Below, one piece after another: positions 38,489 through 45,479 of a stretch of 64,000 nucleotides of DNA. A model generated the notes under the pieces. It saw nothing but the letters and a program-made list of their open reading frames with translations. It was not told the DNA's origin and made no database searches. The stretch comes from CAWCBH01 sp963793785. GTDB taxonomy: Bacteria; Actinomycetota; Thermoleophilia; Solirubrobacterales; 70-9. How positions within the stretch are numbered: the stretch's first letter is position 1; each line of letters opens with the position of its first letter. The stretch lies in assembly GCA_963793785.1 (NCBI GenBank), contig CAWCBH010000003.1:496001-560000 (forward strand). Reading direction: 5' to 3'. The position numbers and the translations under genes were made by a program.

Positions 38489-40078
38489 CTAGGAGCTGTC
38501 CGCAGCTGGCGGGAACTCCTGAGCCGTCTGTCGGCGCAACAGCTCGATACCGACGACTGCCAGCACCGCCAGCAGCACGATCACAAGCACCTGCCCGAGA
38601 TTGTTGATGCCGGGAAGGAAGGCCAGCCAGAGCAGGAACAGGACGGCGACGACTGAGTAGACGGCGACCCGGTTGTCGCGCAGATGAGGGGCGAGGAAGC
38701 GTCGTACCGCGACGGCGTGGCGGCCGGGCCCCGCCAGGAGGCCGCCGCCGACGAACGCCAGTCCGATCACGAGCACGAACAGCGACCGCTCGCGCAGCCC
38801 TGCGGAGACGATGTCGAAGATGGACTCCACGGCCGGCTCGACCGTCTCGGTCTTGGCCAAAGAGGCCACCTCGGTGCCGATGACGCGCCGCACCAGCAGG
38901 ACGAGCAGCGTCGCCGCCAGGATCCCTCCCCCAACCGCGATCAGGGCTTGCCGGCGCCATCCTTTCGCCAGGTACAGGGCGGCCAAGTACAGCAAGAGCA
39001 CGAGCACCGGCAGCACGAAGCCGAGGTTGCGCAGCGCGCCAAACAGGGACTGAAGCCCGTCGAGCTGACTGGAGCTGATCAGGACGAGCTCCCCCGGATT
39101 TTGCACCACCTGGCGCTGGAGCAGAGTGGTTACGCGCGTCTCGAGCGAGGCAAGCGAGGAGTCGAGCTCATCTATATCCGCCTGGCTGGGGTCCTTGAGC
39201 ACCACGGCGATTCGCTGCAGCAGTGCGGACAGCCGGTCGTTGGAGGTGGAAAGCCGTACCTCGAGGTCGGACAGCCGGCCCTGAAGCTGGGAGGGGACGC
39301 TGTCCTGGGCGCCTGCGACCTTCTGCTCGAGGCTGGCTATCGCAGCCTGCAGCTGGGCCGTCGCCCCCCGCAGCTCCTGGAGACCCTGTTCCAGCTCGGG
39401 ACTCAGCTCACCGGATTGCACTCGGGAAATTTCCGCCCGCGCCGACTCGATCTCTGTCTGAGCATCGGTCAAGGCCTGTCGGAGGTCCCCTGAGAAGTCC
39501 TGCACGATGCCCTGAATCTCAGAGATCGTCGCCGGGTCGACGCCCAGGCGCGCCGCGAGGTCGGCAACGAGGCTCCCGTACTCGATCGTGACGTCACCAC
39601 CGGTGGTCGAGACGTACTCGCCCTCGTCCCGGATCAGGCCGACGAACCGCTCATGCGCCCCGCTGATGGCATCCGAGACGAGGTCTTCGACCTCCGGAGA
39701 GGAAAGCGCTCGCTCGGCGACGTCGGTTGCGAGTTGCCTGACTGCGGCACCGACCGGAGCGGCAACCGCCTGGGCCGAGGGCGGCAGTTGCTGCTCGATC
39801 TGACCCTGCACGTCGACGGCGGCGTAGAGCTGATCGACCAGGTAGATGCTGAGCTGCTCCTCGACGTCGTCGTCGGCGAGGATCTCAGCGGTCGTGTTCT
39901 CCACCTCGTCGGTGTTGAGCAGCGTGCGCTGGACCCAGTTCGCCGTGATCGAGAGAACCAGGAGAAGAGACGCGACTACGATGAGCGACCAGACGATGAC
40001 GCGGTGACGCCTTGTCGGCTCATGACGCTCTGTTGGCGCGGACTGGGCGTCGCTTGTTCGGCCGGGGTCTGGTTGCAC
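38489..40078 (-). CDS. Membrane protein with a long coiled coil
   Basis: A 529-residue protein. One helix near 28-48 (VWSLIVVASLLLVLSITA) is followed by an extracytoplasmic or cytoplasmic alpha-helical region rich in coiled-coil signals (about 190-330), then five helices in the C-terminal 180 residues (NLGFVLPVLVLLLYLAALY, ALIAVGGGILAATLLVLLV, RSLFVLVIGLAFVGGGLL and others). No known domain. GTG 40078 is the start and would be nearly leaderless: the -10 TACAGT ends about 10 nt before it. Confidence 0.65.
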   Translation of the reverse strand: MQPDPGRTSDAQSAPTERHEPTRRHRVIVWSLIVVASLLLVLSITANWVQRTLLNTDEVENTTAEILADDDVEEQLSIYLVDQLYAAVDVQGQIEQQLPPSAQAVAAPVGAAVRQLATDVAERALSSPEVEDLVSDAISGAHERFVGLIRDEGEYVSTTGGDVTIEYGSLVADLAARLGVDPATISEIQGIVQDFSGDLRQALTDAQTEIESARAEISRVQSGELSPELEQGLQELRGATAQLQAAIASLEQKVAGAQDSVPSQLQGRLSDLEVRLSTSNDRLSALLQRIAVVLKDPSQADIDELDSSLASLETRVTTLLQRQVVQNPGELVLISSSQLDGLQSLFGALRNLGFVLPVLVLLLYLAALYLAKGWRRQALIAVGGGILAATLLVLLVRRVIGTEVASLAKTETVEPAVESIFDIVSAGLRERSLFVLVIGLAFVGGGLLAGPGRHAVAVRRFLAPHLRDNRVAVYSVVAVLFLLWLAFLPGINNLGQVLVIVLLAVLAVVGIELLRRQTAQEFPPAADSS

Positions 40079-40087
40079 TGGCGGACC

Positions 40088-40132
40088 ACTGTATTTCGGG
40101 TGTCAAGTCGCGCATCACCCCCACCGGGTGAA
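40088..40132 (-). promoter_or_regulatory. Shared-box promoter 3, upstream of the coiled-coil membrane protein
   Basis: Box TTCACCC-GGTG-GGGGTGATG (40113-40132), 19 nt, then the -10 TACAGT (40088-40093). The start codon GTG 40078 lies 9 nt after the -10, so a leaderless or near-leaderless transcript is predicted. Back to back with promoter 4. Confidence 0.75.
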
Positions 40133-40222
40133 TCTGACGGGGCGCATCTTCAGGGAACCGACCAGCGGGGCCATGGCTGATCGCGATGCTGGTGATCGCG
40201 CTCACCTGAGAGCCGCCCCGGA

Positions 40223-40249
40223 ATCACCCGAACCGGATGATGCGTCGCG
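40223..40249 (+). promoter_or_regulatory. Shared box 4, upstream of the formylglycine-generating enzyme gene
   Basis: Box ATCACCC-GAAC-CGGATGATG (40223-40242) is a very good match. The 7-mer 19 nt later (TCATCCT) is a poor -10, so the start site is less certain. It lies about 38 nt before the FGE ATG. Confidence 0.6.
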
Positions 40250-40279
40250 ATCGGGACTACGTCATCCTTGCGCCGTCCG

Positions 40280-41233
40280 ATGACTCAACTGACGGACGGT
40301 GCTCCTCCCTGCTGTGCGCCGCGCGCGGGCCGGGGAGCCTCTGTCGAGGCGGCGCAACCGGTCGGCCTTGACGGCTCAACCGACGAGATGGTTTGCCTCG
40401 ACGGGGGACCGTTCCTAATGGGCACAAGCGACGAGGATGGCTTTTCCGCCGACGGCGAGGGCCCGATCCGCCGAGTCACTCTCGACCCGTTCTGGATCGA
40501 CCAGGTGGCGGTCACCAACGAGCGCTTCGCGGAGTTCGCCACCCGGACCCGGCATGTGACCGATGCGGAGCGCTACGGCTGGTCGTTTGTATTCGGCGGG
40601 CTCCTGCCCGACGACTTCCCCGACACCCGCAGCGTTTTCCAGGCTCCTTGGTGGCGCCAGGTCTTCGGCGCCGATTGGCGCCACCCTGAGGGCCCGCACT
40701 CCAACCTGGAGGGTCGGATGGACCATCCAGTGGTGCACATCTCGTGGTCCGATTCGGTTGCATACTGCGAGTGGGTCGGGCTGCGGCTCCCGACCGAGGC
40801 CGAGTGGGAATACGCGGCTCGGGGCGGTCTCGAGCAGAAGCGCTATCCCTGGGGCGACGAGCGTGAGCCCAACGGCCACCACCGGATGAATGTCTGGCAA
40901 GGCACATTTCCGTCGCACAACACGGCCGACGATGGCTTCCTCGGAACATGCCCCGCCGACGCCTTTCCAGCCAATGGCTTCGGGCTTCACAGCACGTCCG
41001 GGAACGTTTGGGAGTGGTGTGCCGACTGGTTTCACCCGACCTTCCACGCCCGTCCCGATGCGGCTCGTGAAAATCCTGCCGGACCGCCGAATGGAAGGGC
41101 CAAGATCACCCGTGGCGGCTCGTACCTCTGCCACCACTCCTATTGCAACCGCTACCGGGTTGGCGCCCGCAATTCGAATGAGCCCCGCGACTCGACCGGA
41201 AACCTGGGCTTCCGGTGCGCCCGGGACGCCTGA
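40280..41233 (+). CDS. Formylglycine-generating enzyme (sulfatase-modifying factor)
   Basis: Oxidises the sulfatase active-site cysteine to formylglycine. A 317-residue protein with the C-type-lectin-like FGE fold: EMVCLDGGPFLMGTSDEDG, then VTNERFAEFATRT, HPVVHISWSDSVAYCEWVGLRLPTEAEWEYAARGG, SGNVWEWCADWFHP and TRGGSYLCHHSYCNRYRVGAR. The last holds the catalytic pair Cys284 and Cys289, spaced Cys-X4-Cys. ATG 40280 is the start; TTG 40268 is possible. Its natural partner, a sulfatase with a CSPTR motif, is 11 kb downstream and carries the same type of box. Confidence 0.93.
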   Translation: MTQLTDGAPPCCAPRAGRGASVEAAQPVGLDGSTDEMVCLDGGPFLMGTSDEDGFSADGEGPIRRVTLDPFWIDQVAVTNERFAEFATRTRHVTDAERYGWSFVFGGLLPDDFPDTRSVFQAPWWRQVFGADWRHPEGPHSNLEGRMDHPVVHISWSDSVAYCEWVGLRLPTEAEWEYAARGGLEQKRYPWGDEREPNGHHRMNVWQGTFPSHNTADDGFLGTCPADAFPANGFGLHSTSGNVWEWCADWFHPTFHARPDAARENPAGPPNGRAKITRGGSYLCHHSYCNRYRVGARNSNEPRDSTGNLGFRCARDA

Positions 41234-41257
41234 GGCCGTGCGCCTCGCGGGGCGAGA

Positions 41258-41524
41258 CTAGGCGTTGAGAATCTTCGCTTTCTGGGCCGCGAACTCTTCC
41301 TCGGTCAGGACGCCGCTATCGCGAAGCTCCGCGAGTTCCTTGAGCTGGGAAACGGGATCCACCTGCTGGGCGGGGGCGGCCGGCTGAGCCGGGGCTGCCT
41401 CAGCCTGCTGCGCATCCTGTTCACTCCAGCGCTGTGCCTGGCGGCGGGAGACGCGGTTCCTGACCGCCGTTGCAGTCCCAGCCACGGCGGCCGTGCGTGC
41501 GACACCTCGAATCAGACCTGGCAT
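41258..41524 (-). CDS. Small SHOCT-domain protein
   Basis: 88 residues: a basic N-terminus (GVARTAAVAGTATAVRNRV), an Ala/Gln/Pro linker, and a C-terminal SHOCT motif LKELAELRDSGVLTEEEFAAQKAKILNA (cited as a landmark). SHOCT motifs are short alpha-helical oligomerisation modules. It follows the DUF6325 gene by 20 nt and is read on the same strand, so the two are probably co-transcribed. Confidence 0.7.
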   Translation of the reverse strand: MPGLIRGVARTAAVAGTATAVRNRVSRRQAQRWSEQDAQQAEAAPAQPAAPAQQVDPVSQLKELAELRDSGVLTEEEFAAQKAKILNA

Positions 41525-41544
41525 GAAGTTCTCCTTTCTCTACT

Positions 41545-42006
41545 TCAGGACCGAGAGCCGGTCGCTTCGGCTTCCTCAGCTGCCTCGAGTGCGCCGAGAA
41601 TGGCCTGAACGGGGATTCGGCCGCTGGCCACGAGCTGTCCGCCAGACCGGCGCACAGCGGCGGCGAACGGGGCTGCCCAGCGGTTCTCGAAAACCAGCAG
41701 GGCGGCCGAGGTGCCCGGCTCGAGTGCCCCCCCAGCCTCAGTGACGTCCTCGTCGGATAACAGCCCCGACGATGCGCCCTCGAACAGCTTCAGCTCTTCG
41801 ACTTCCCCCCCGAGATCCTTGATCTCGAGGCCGGCGACCGCACCGTTCTCGTCCTTGGTGATGAAAGCCAAATCGAGGACGCGGATGATTCCGCGATCGA
41901 CCAGATCGGCCACGATCGGTGCCGCCTCTCCGGTCGGCTGGCGACCGGGCCACTCGATCAGCAGGAAGTCGATCGGGCCAATGTCTTCGACAGCGTCGGT
42001 GCTCAC
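41545..42006 (-). CDS. DUF6325-type protein
   Basis: A 153-residue soluble protein. Recognisable features are IGPIDFLLIEWPGRQPTGE at the start, LVDRGIIRVLDLAFITKDENG, LKLFEGASSGLLSDEDVTEAG and the C-terminal helix-rich part AALLVFENRWAAPFAAAVRRSG. This is a DUF6325 signature from memory; function unknown. GTG 42006 is preceded by AAAGGAGAA. A related but N-terminally truncated protein lies at 48479-48898. Confidence 0.7.
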   Translation of the reverse strand: MSTDAVEDIGPIDFLLIEWPGRQPTGEAAPIVADLVDRGIIRVLDLAFITKDENGAVAGLEIKDLGGEVEELKLFEGASSGLLSDEDVTEAGGALEPGTSAALLVFENRWAAPFAAAVRRSGGQLVASGRIPVQAILGALEAAEEAEATGSRS

Positions 42007-42036
42007 CGGTTCTCCTTTCCTCCAGTTGGCCGCACG

Positions 42037-42081
42037 AGGCTATCCCACTCCCCGCGCCTCTCATCACCCGATGGGGGTGAT
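42037..42081 (-). promoter_or_regulatory. Shared-box promoter 5, upstream of the DUF6325-SHOCT pair
   Basis: Box ATCACCC-CCAT-CGGGTGATG (42062-42081) is a perfect 7+7 dyad (ATCACCC, 5 nt, GGGTGAT). Then 19 nt and TAGCCT at 42037-42042 as the -10. Start codon 42006 is about 25 nt beyond the expected transcript start. Confidence 0.75.
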
Positions 42082-42239
42082 GAGAGGCGGGCTCGCCGCT
42101 ATTTCGCCGCCGATGCGGTCCGCTCCGCGGACCGCGGAGTACTGGGCTGAGTCGTTTGCCGGAGGGACTCGCGGAACGATAGGATCGAGGTCGCTGTTCC
42201 CGCTTTGCGCCCGCGGCGCGATAAAGGAGCGCGGTCATA

Positions 42240-42419
42240 ATGAACTGGAGATGGCTCGGTGCTGCACTGCGGCTGGCGGCCTTTGGCTGGCCAGGTAGTC
42301 ACGCACCGGAGGCTCTGCCGTTGTCCTCCAGCCGGACTCCGATGCCGAGCGGCGGCGGTCAGTTGATGCCGCCCGGCTGCCAAACCGCCCGGGGGCGCGG
42401 TCTACCGCAGGTGCGGTAG
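42240..42419 (+). CDS. Possible 59-residue protein between the DUF6325 and LuxR genes
   Basis: ATG 42240 opens 59 codons to TAG 42417, with GGAG about 14 nt upstream. The product begins NWRWLGAALRLAAFGWPG and then becomes Pro/Ser/Arg-rich. No homology is recognised and its end coincides with a palindrome that may be regulatory. Otherwise this 440-nt gap holds only promoter 5. Weak. Confidence 0.2.
   Translation: MNWRWLGAALRLAAFGWPGSHAPEALPLSSSRTPMPSGGGQLMPPGCQTARGRGLPQVR
42402..42419. promoter_or_regulatory. Perfect 18-bp palindrome just upstream of the LuxR gene
   Basis: CTACCGCA-GG-TGCGGTAG ends 30 nt before the LuxR start. Dyad symmetry and position fit an operator, perhaps for autoregulation; a hairpin in the leader is the alternative. 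Its sequence does not resemble the shared box of the island. Confidence 0.5.
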
Positions 42420-42449
42420 GAGTTCGGACTCTCGCCGAGGGGGCCAAGG

Positions 42450-44720
42450 ATGGCAGCCAGTCACCAAGATGCACTGGCCGGGACTCTCACTGCACGGGCT
42501 TTCAGGCCTCCCCGACCTGGGGGCAAGCGACTCGTCGATCTTGTCACGCGCACGAGACTCGTCACCCGGTGCGTTGATGCCATCGACGCTTCCGTCTTAC
42601 TGCTTCACGCCCCCGCCGGATACGGGAAGACGACACTGCTCTCACAGTGGGAGATCGCCGACCCGCGGCCCTTCGCCTGGATCGCACTCGACGAGCGCGA
42701 CAACGACCCGACTCAGCTTGTGCGATCGATCACTGCGGCGCTGCAGGAAGTCGAGCCGGTCAGCGCCGCGGTTATCGCGCCGTTGTCGGTGACGGGCCCG
42801 AAGTTGTCGCCGGTTGCCGTGCCTCGGCTGTGCGATGCCCTACGGGGTCGCGAGCGGCCGTTCGTGTTGGTGCTCGACGATCTGCACCTCTTACGCAACC
42901 CCGAATCACTCCGCGCGATATCGGCAATCGCCGAGAGCGTGCCCCCCGGATCGACGCTGGCGATCGCGGCGCGGGAGCCCGCAATCCCGTTGGGGGCTCT
43001 CCGGGCTCGCCGGTTGCTGCTCGAGCTGGGGCCCGAGGATCTGGCGATGACGCGGTCCGAGGCCTCGGAGCTCGTGGCGGGCGCTGGCCGGTTACTGCCC
43101 TCGCAAAGTGTGGAGCGCCTCGTCGAGCACACCGAGGGCTGGCCCGTCGGCATCTACCTGGCTGCCCTCTCAATGGAGGACGAGCCGAATGTCGATCGGG
43201 CGATCGAGCGTGGCTTCGGTGACGATCGCGCGGTTGCCGACTACCTGCGCGAGGAGTTCATCGAGGGCCGTCCCGCGGGCGAGGTGGACTTCCTTGTCAG
43301 AACGTCGGTCCTCGACCAGCTCTCGGGCCCCCTCTGCGACGCCGTCTTGGAGCGCGAAGGTTCGGGCCAGGTACTGAAGGAGCTGGCTCGATCCAATCTG
43401 CTCATCGTTCCCCTTGACCGGCGGGATCGCGACTACCGCTACCACACCCTGCTGCGGGAGATGCTGCACGCCGAGCTGCATCGCGGCGGGGAGAAGAGGA
43501 AGGCTGCCCTCCACGCACGCGCAAGTCGCTGGTATGCGGAGCATGGCGACGCGGACCGGGCCATCGACCAGGCGATCGCTGGGGACGACCGGGAGACCGC
43601 TGGCGCGATGATCTGGGCCGCGACGCTGAACTACGAGGCCGGTGGGCGCCACACCACCATCCGACATTGGCTGGATCGGTATTCCGAGGAGGAGGCCGCA
43701 AGGTCAGCGCCACTCTGCCTTGCGCTTGCGGCCAATGTCTTGTCGCTCGGCAAAGGGAGCCAGGCCGCACACTGGGCCCAGCTTGCGATGGAGGCTTTGA
43801 AGGCGGCGTCGGGAGCGGACGCGGTCCTGCTCGAGGACGCCGCCCGGTTGCTCCAGACCCTCGGCGATGCTCGGAACGGAGTGGTCCAGATGAGGGAGGA
43901 GATCGCGGAGCTGCGCGAGCGCATGCCTGAGGACGGTCCTTACCTATCGATCTGCGACTTTCTCGCAGGGGTCTCTTACCACCTGACCGGGGATCTCCAG
44001 CCCGCCCGGGAGAGCCTCGAGGAGGGGTGCCGGCGCAACGATGCCGCGCTCAACATACGTCTGCTGAGCCTGGCCCAACTCGCCCTCCTTGCCGTGGATG
44101 AAGAGAACCTCGACGATGCCGGGGCGCTGATCGAGCAAGCGACGGGAAACCTGGCCCATTTCGGCCTGGACGACTACCCGACGTTGGCGCTGGTCCTCGC
44201 AGTGGCGGCACTGGTCCAGGCGCGACAGGGCAGGGCTGAGGACGCCGCGGACAACGTGGGGCGCGCTGAGGTCCATCTCGATGGGCTCGACGTCAGCCCC
44301 TGGTATGAGGCGGAGGCGCATATCGTGCTTGCTCGAGCGCTGCTCTGGCTCGACGACGTCGCCGGGGCCCGCCGGCAGCTTGCGATGGCGGGAGGCCATA
44401 TGCGAGGCGCGGCTGACGCCACCGTCTTACGGGAATGGCTCGAGCGGGCATGGCAGGACGCTGACGCCGCCAGCGCCGTCAGCGGTCGCTGGCCGCTCAC
44501 GCCGGCCGAGTTGCGACTTCTGCACGTTCTGCCTACCCACCTGTCATTTCCCGAGATCGCGGAGCAGTTCTTTCTGTCTCCCAACACGGTCAAGACCCAG
44601 GCGCGATCCATCTACCGGAAGCTTGGGGTCGCCTCGCGGGCGGAGGCCGTTGCCTGCGGTCGAGCAGCCGGGCTGCTGTCCGGCGAGGATCCGAGGGGCG
44701 CAGCTCCCGAAGGAACGTAG
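42450..44720 (+). CDS. MalT-like LuxR-family transcriptional regulator
   Basis: A 756-residue STAND-type regulator. The NTPase domain has Walker A LLHAPAGYGKTTLLSQW near 54-62 and Walker B FVLVLDDLH near 138-146, then winged-helix and helical-repeat (TPR-like) regions between about 300 and 680, and a C-terminal LuxR HTH near 690-745 (LTPAELRLLHVLPTHL, FLSPNTVKTQARSIYRKLGV). Such proteins are switched by ATP and an inducer. It is the only plausible transcriptional activator in the island, so it is a candidate for the shared box, but no direct link is seen. ATG 42450 follows AAGG. Confidence 0.87.
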   Translation: MAASHQDALAGTLTARAFRPPRPGGKRLVDLVTRTRLVTRCVDAIDASVLLLHAPAGYGKTTLLSQWEIADPRPFAWIALDERDNDPTQLVRSITAALQEVEPVSAAVIAPLSVTGPKLSPVAVPRLCDALRGRERPFVLVLDDLHLLRNPESLRAISAIAESVPPGSTLAIAAREPAIPLGALRARRLLLELGPEDLAMTRSEASELVAGAGRLLPSQSVERLVEHTEGWPVGIYLAALSMEDEPNVDRAIERGFGDDRAVADYLREEFIEGRPAGEVDFLVRTSVLDQLSGPLCDAVLEREGSGQVLKELARSNLLIVPLDRRDRDYRYHTLLREMLHAELHRGGEKRKAALHARASRWYAEHGDADRAIDQAIAGDDRETAGAMIWAATLNYEAGGRHTTIRHWLDRYSEEEAARSAPLCLALAANVLSLGKGSQAAHWAQLAMEALKAASGADAVLLEDAARLLQTLGDARNGVVQMREEIAELRERMPEDGPYLSICDFLAGVSYHLTGDLQPARESLEEGCRRNDAALNIRLLSLAQLALLAVDEENLDDAGALIEQATGNLAHFGLDDYPTLALVLAVAALVQARQGRAEDAADNVGRAEVHLDGLDVSPWYEAEAHIVLARALLWLDDVAGARRQLAMAGGHMRGAADATVLREWLERAWQDADAASAVSGRWPLTPAELRLLHVLPTHLSFPEIAEQFFLSPNTVKTQARSIYRKLGVASRAEAVACGRAAGLLSGEDPRGAAPEGT

Positions 44721-44734
44721 GGTTCCGAAGCCAA

Positions 44735-44780
44735 ATCACCCCGTTCGGGCGATGTCGACAACCTTGGGTTGGCCTAGGTT
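44735..44780 (+). promoter_or_regulatory. Shared-box promoter 6, upstream of the CMD-like gene
   Basis: Box ATCACCC-CGTT-CGGGCGATG (44735-44754), exactly 19 nt, then CTAGGTT (44774-44780). A GTG lies 7 nt beyond, so the transcript would be leaderless. The preceding LuxR gene ends only 15 nt upstream. Confidence 0.8.
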
Positions 44781-44787
44781 GCTACTG

Positions 44788-45179
44788 GTGGCAGCGAGCT
44801 GGGCGAAAAATCGGCGTCGGAGACCGATCTGACCGCGGTCGCCCAGGACACTCACCGGGCGCTCGCCAGCATCTCGAAAGGCGAGGGCGAAGCCCTCGCG
44901 GAGTTGCTCGACTTGCGTGAGGCCGGGCTCGAGCGCACCGGGCTTGACGCCCGGACGTCCTCGCTGATCCAGGTGGCGGCATTGATCGCCCTCGACGCTC
45001 CGCCATCGTCCTACGCTTGGCAGATCGCCAATGCGCTGGAGGCCGGCGCGACTGCCGAGGACATCCTCGGCGTGCTGCGCGCCGTCGCGCTCCAGGTGGG
45101 TGCGCCCAGGGTGGTAGCAGCAGCGCCGGAGATCATGCTCGCGCTCGGGCTTACATTGCCAAACGGAGACGGCGAATAG
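44788..45179 (+). CDS. Carboxymuconolactone decarboxylase-like protein (probable -1 indel)
   Basis: The CMD-like core reads LDARTSSLIQVAALIALDAP then WQIANALEAGATAEDILGVLRAVALQVGAPRVVAAAPEI, the helical antioxidant/peroxidase-like AhpD fold without the usual CxxC. The frame is open from TAG 44775, but no good start codon is in it until TTG 44904. A GTG at 44788, 7 nt after the promoter -10, is in a different frame and would join if one base is missing from the A-run near 44807-44811. I favour this leaderless start; the fallback is TTG 44904, giving 91 residues. Confidence 0.55.
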
Positions 45180-45187
45180 ATCCTGGC

Positions 45188-45412
45188 ATGCACCTGCTGC
45201 GACGCAGACCGATTCTTCGCGCGGCGGCGATTGGCGGGGGCGCCTACTACGCAGGCAAGCGCCGCCAAGATGCCTTGGTGCGTAAGCGCGTCGAGCGCGC
45301 GCGGGAAGCGGCGGCCGAGAACCTAGCGCGGCTCAGCAAGCTGCACGAGCAGGGCGTGCTCAGCAATGCGGAGTTCGCGCGCCAGAAGGCGCGACTGTTG
45401 AATGCAGAGTGA
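45188..45412 (+). CDS. Small SHOCT-domain protein
   Basis: 74 residues from ATG 45188, 8 nt after the CMD-like stop. N-terminal basic segment (HLLRRRPILRAAAIGGGAYYA) then a helical SHOCT motif with LSKLHEQGVLSNAEFARQKARLLNAE. It resembles the protein at 41258-41524 in architecture. A short Gly/Ala hydrophobic stretch may associate with membrane. Function unknown. Confidence 0.7.
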   Translation: MHLLRRRPILRAAAIGGGAYYAGKRRQDALVRKRVERAREAAAENLARLSKLHEQGVLSNAEFARQKARLLNAE

Positions 45413-45479
45413 GCCATCCGGCGCCGGATGGCCAAGGCGGTGGAGGCAAGGGCTACGAGCTCCCCGGTCAGGGACCCCC

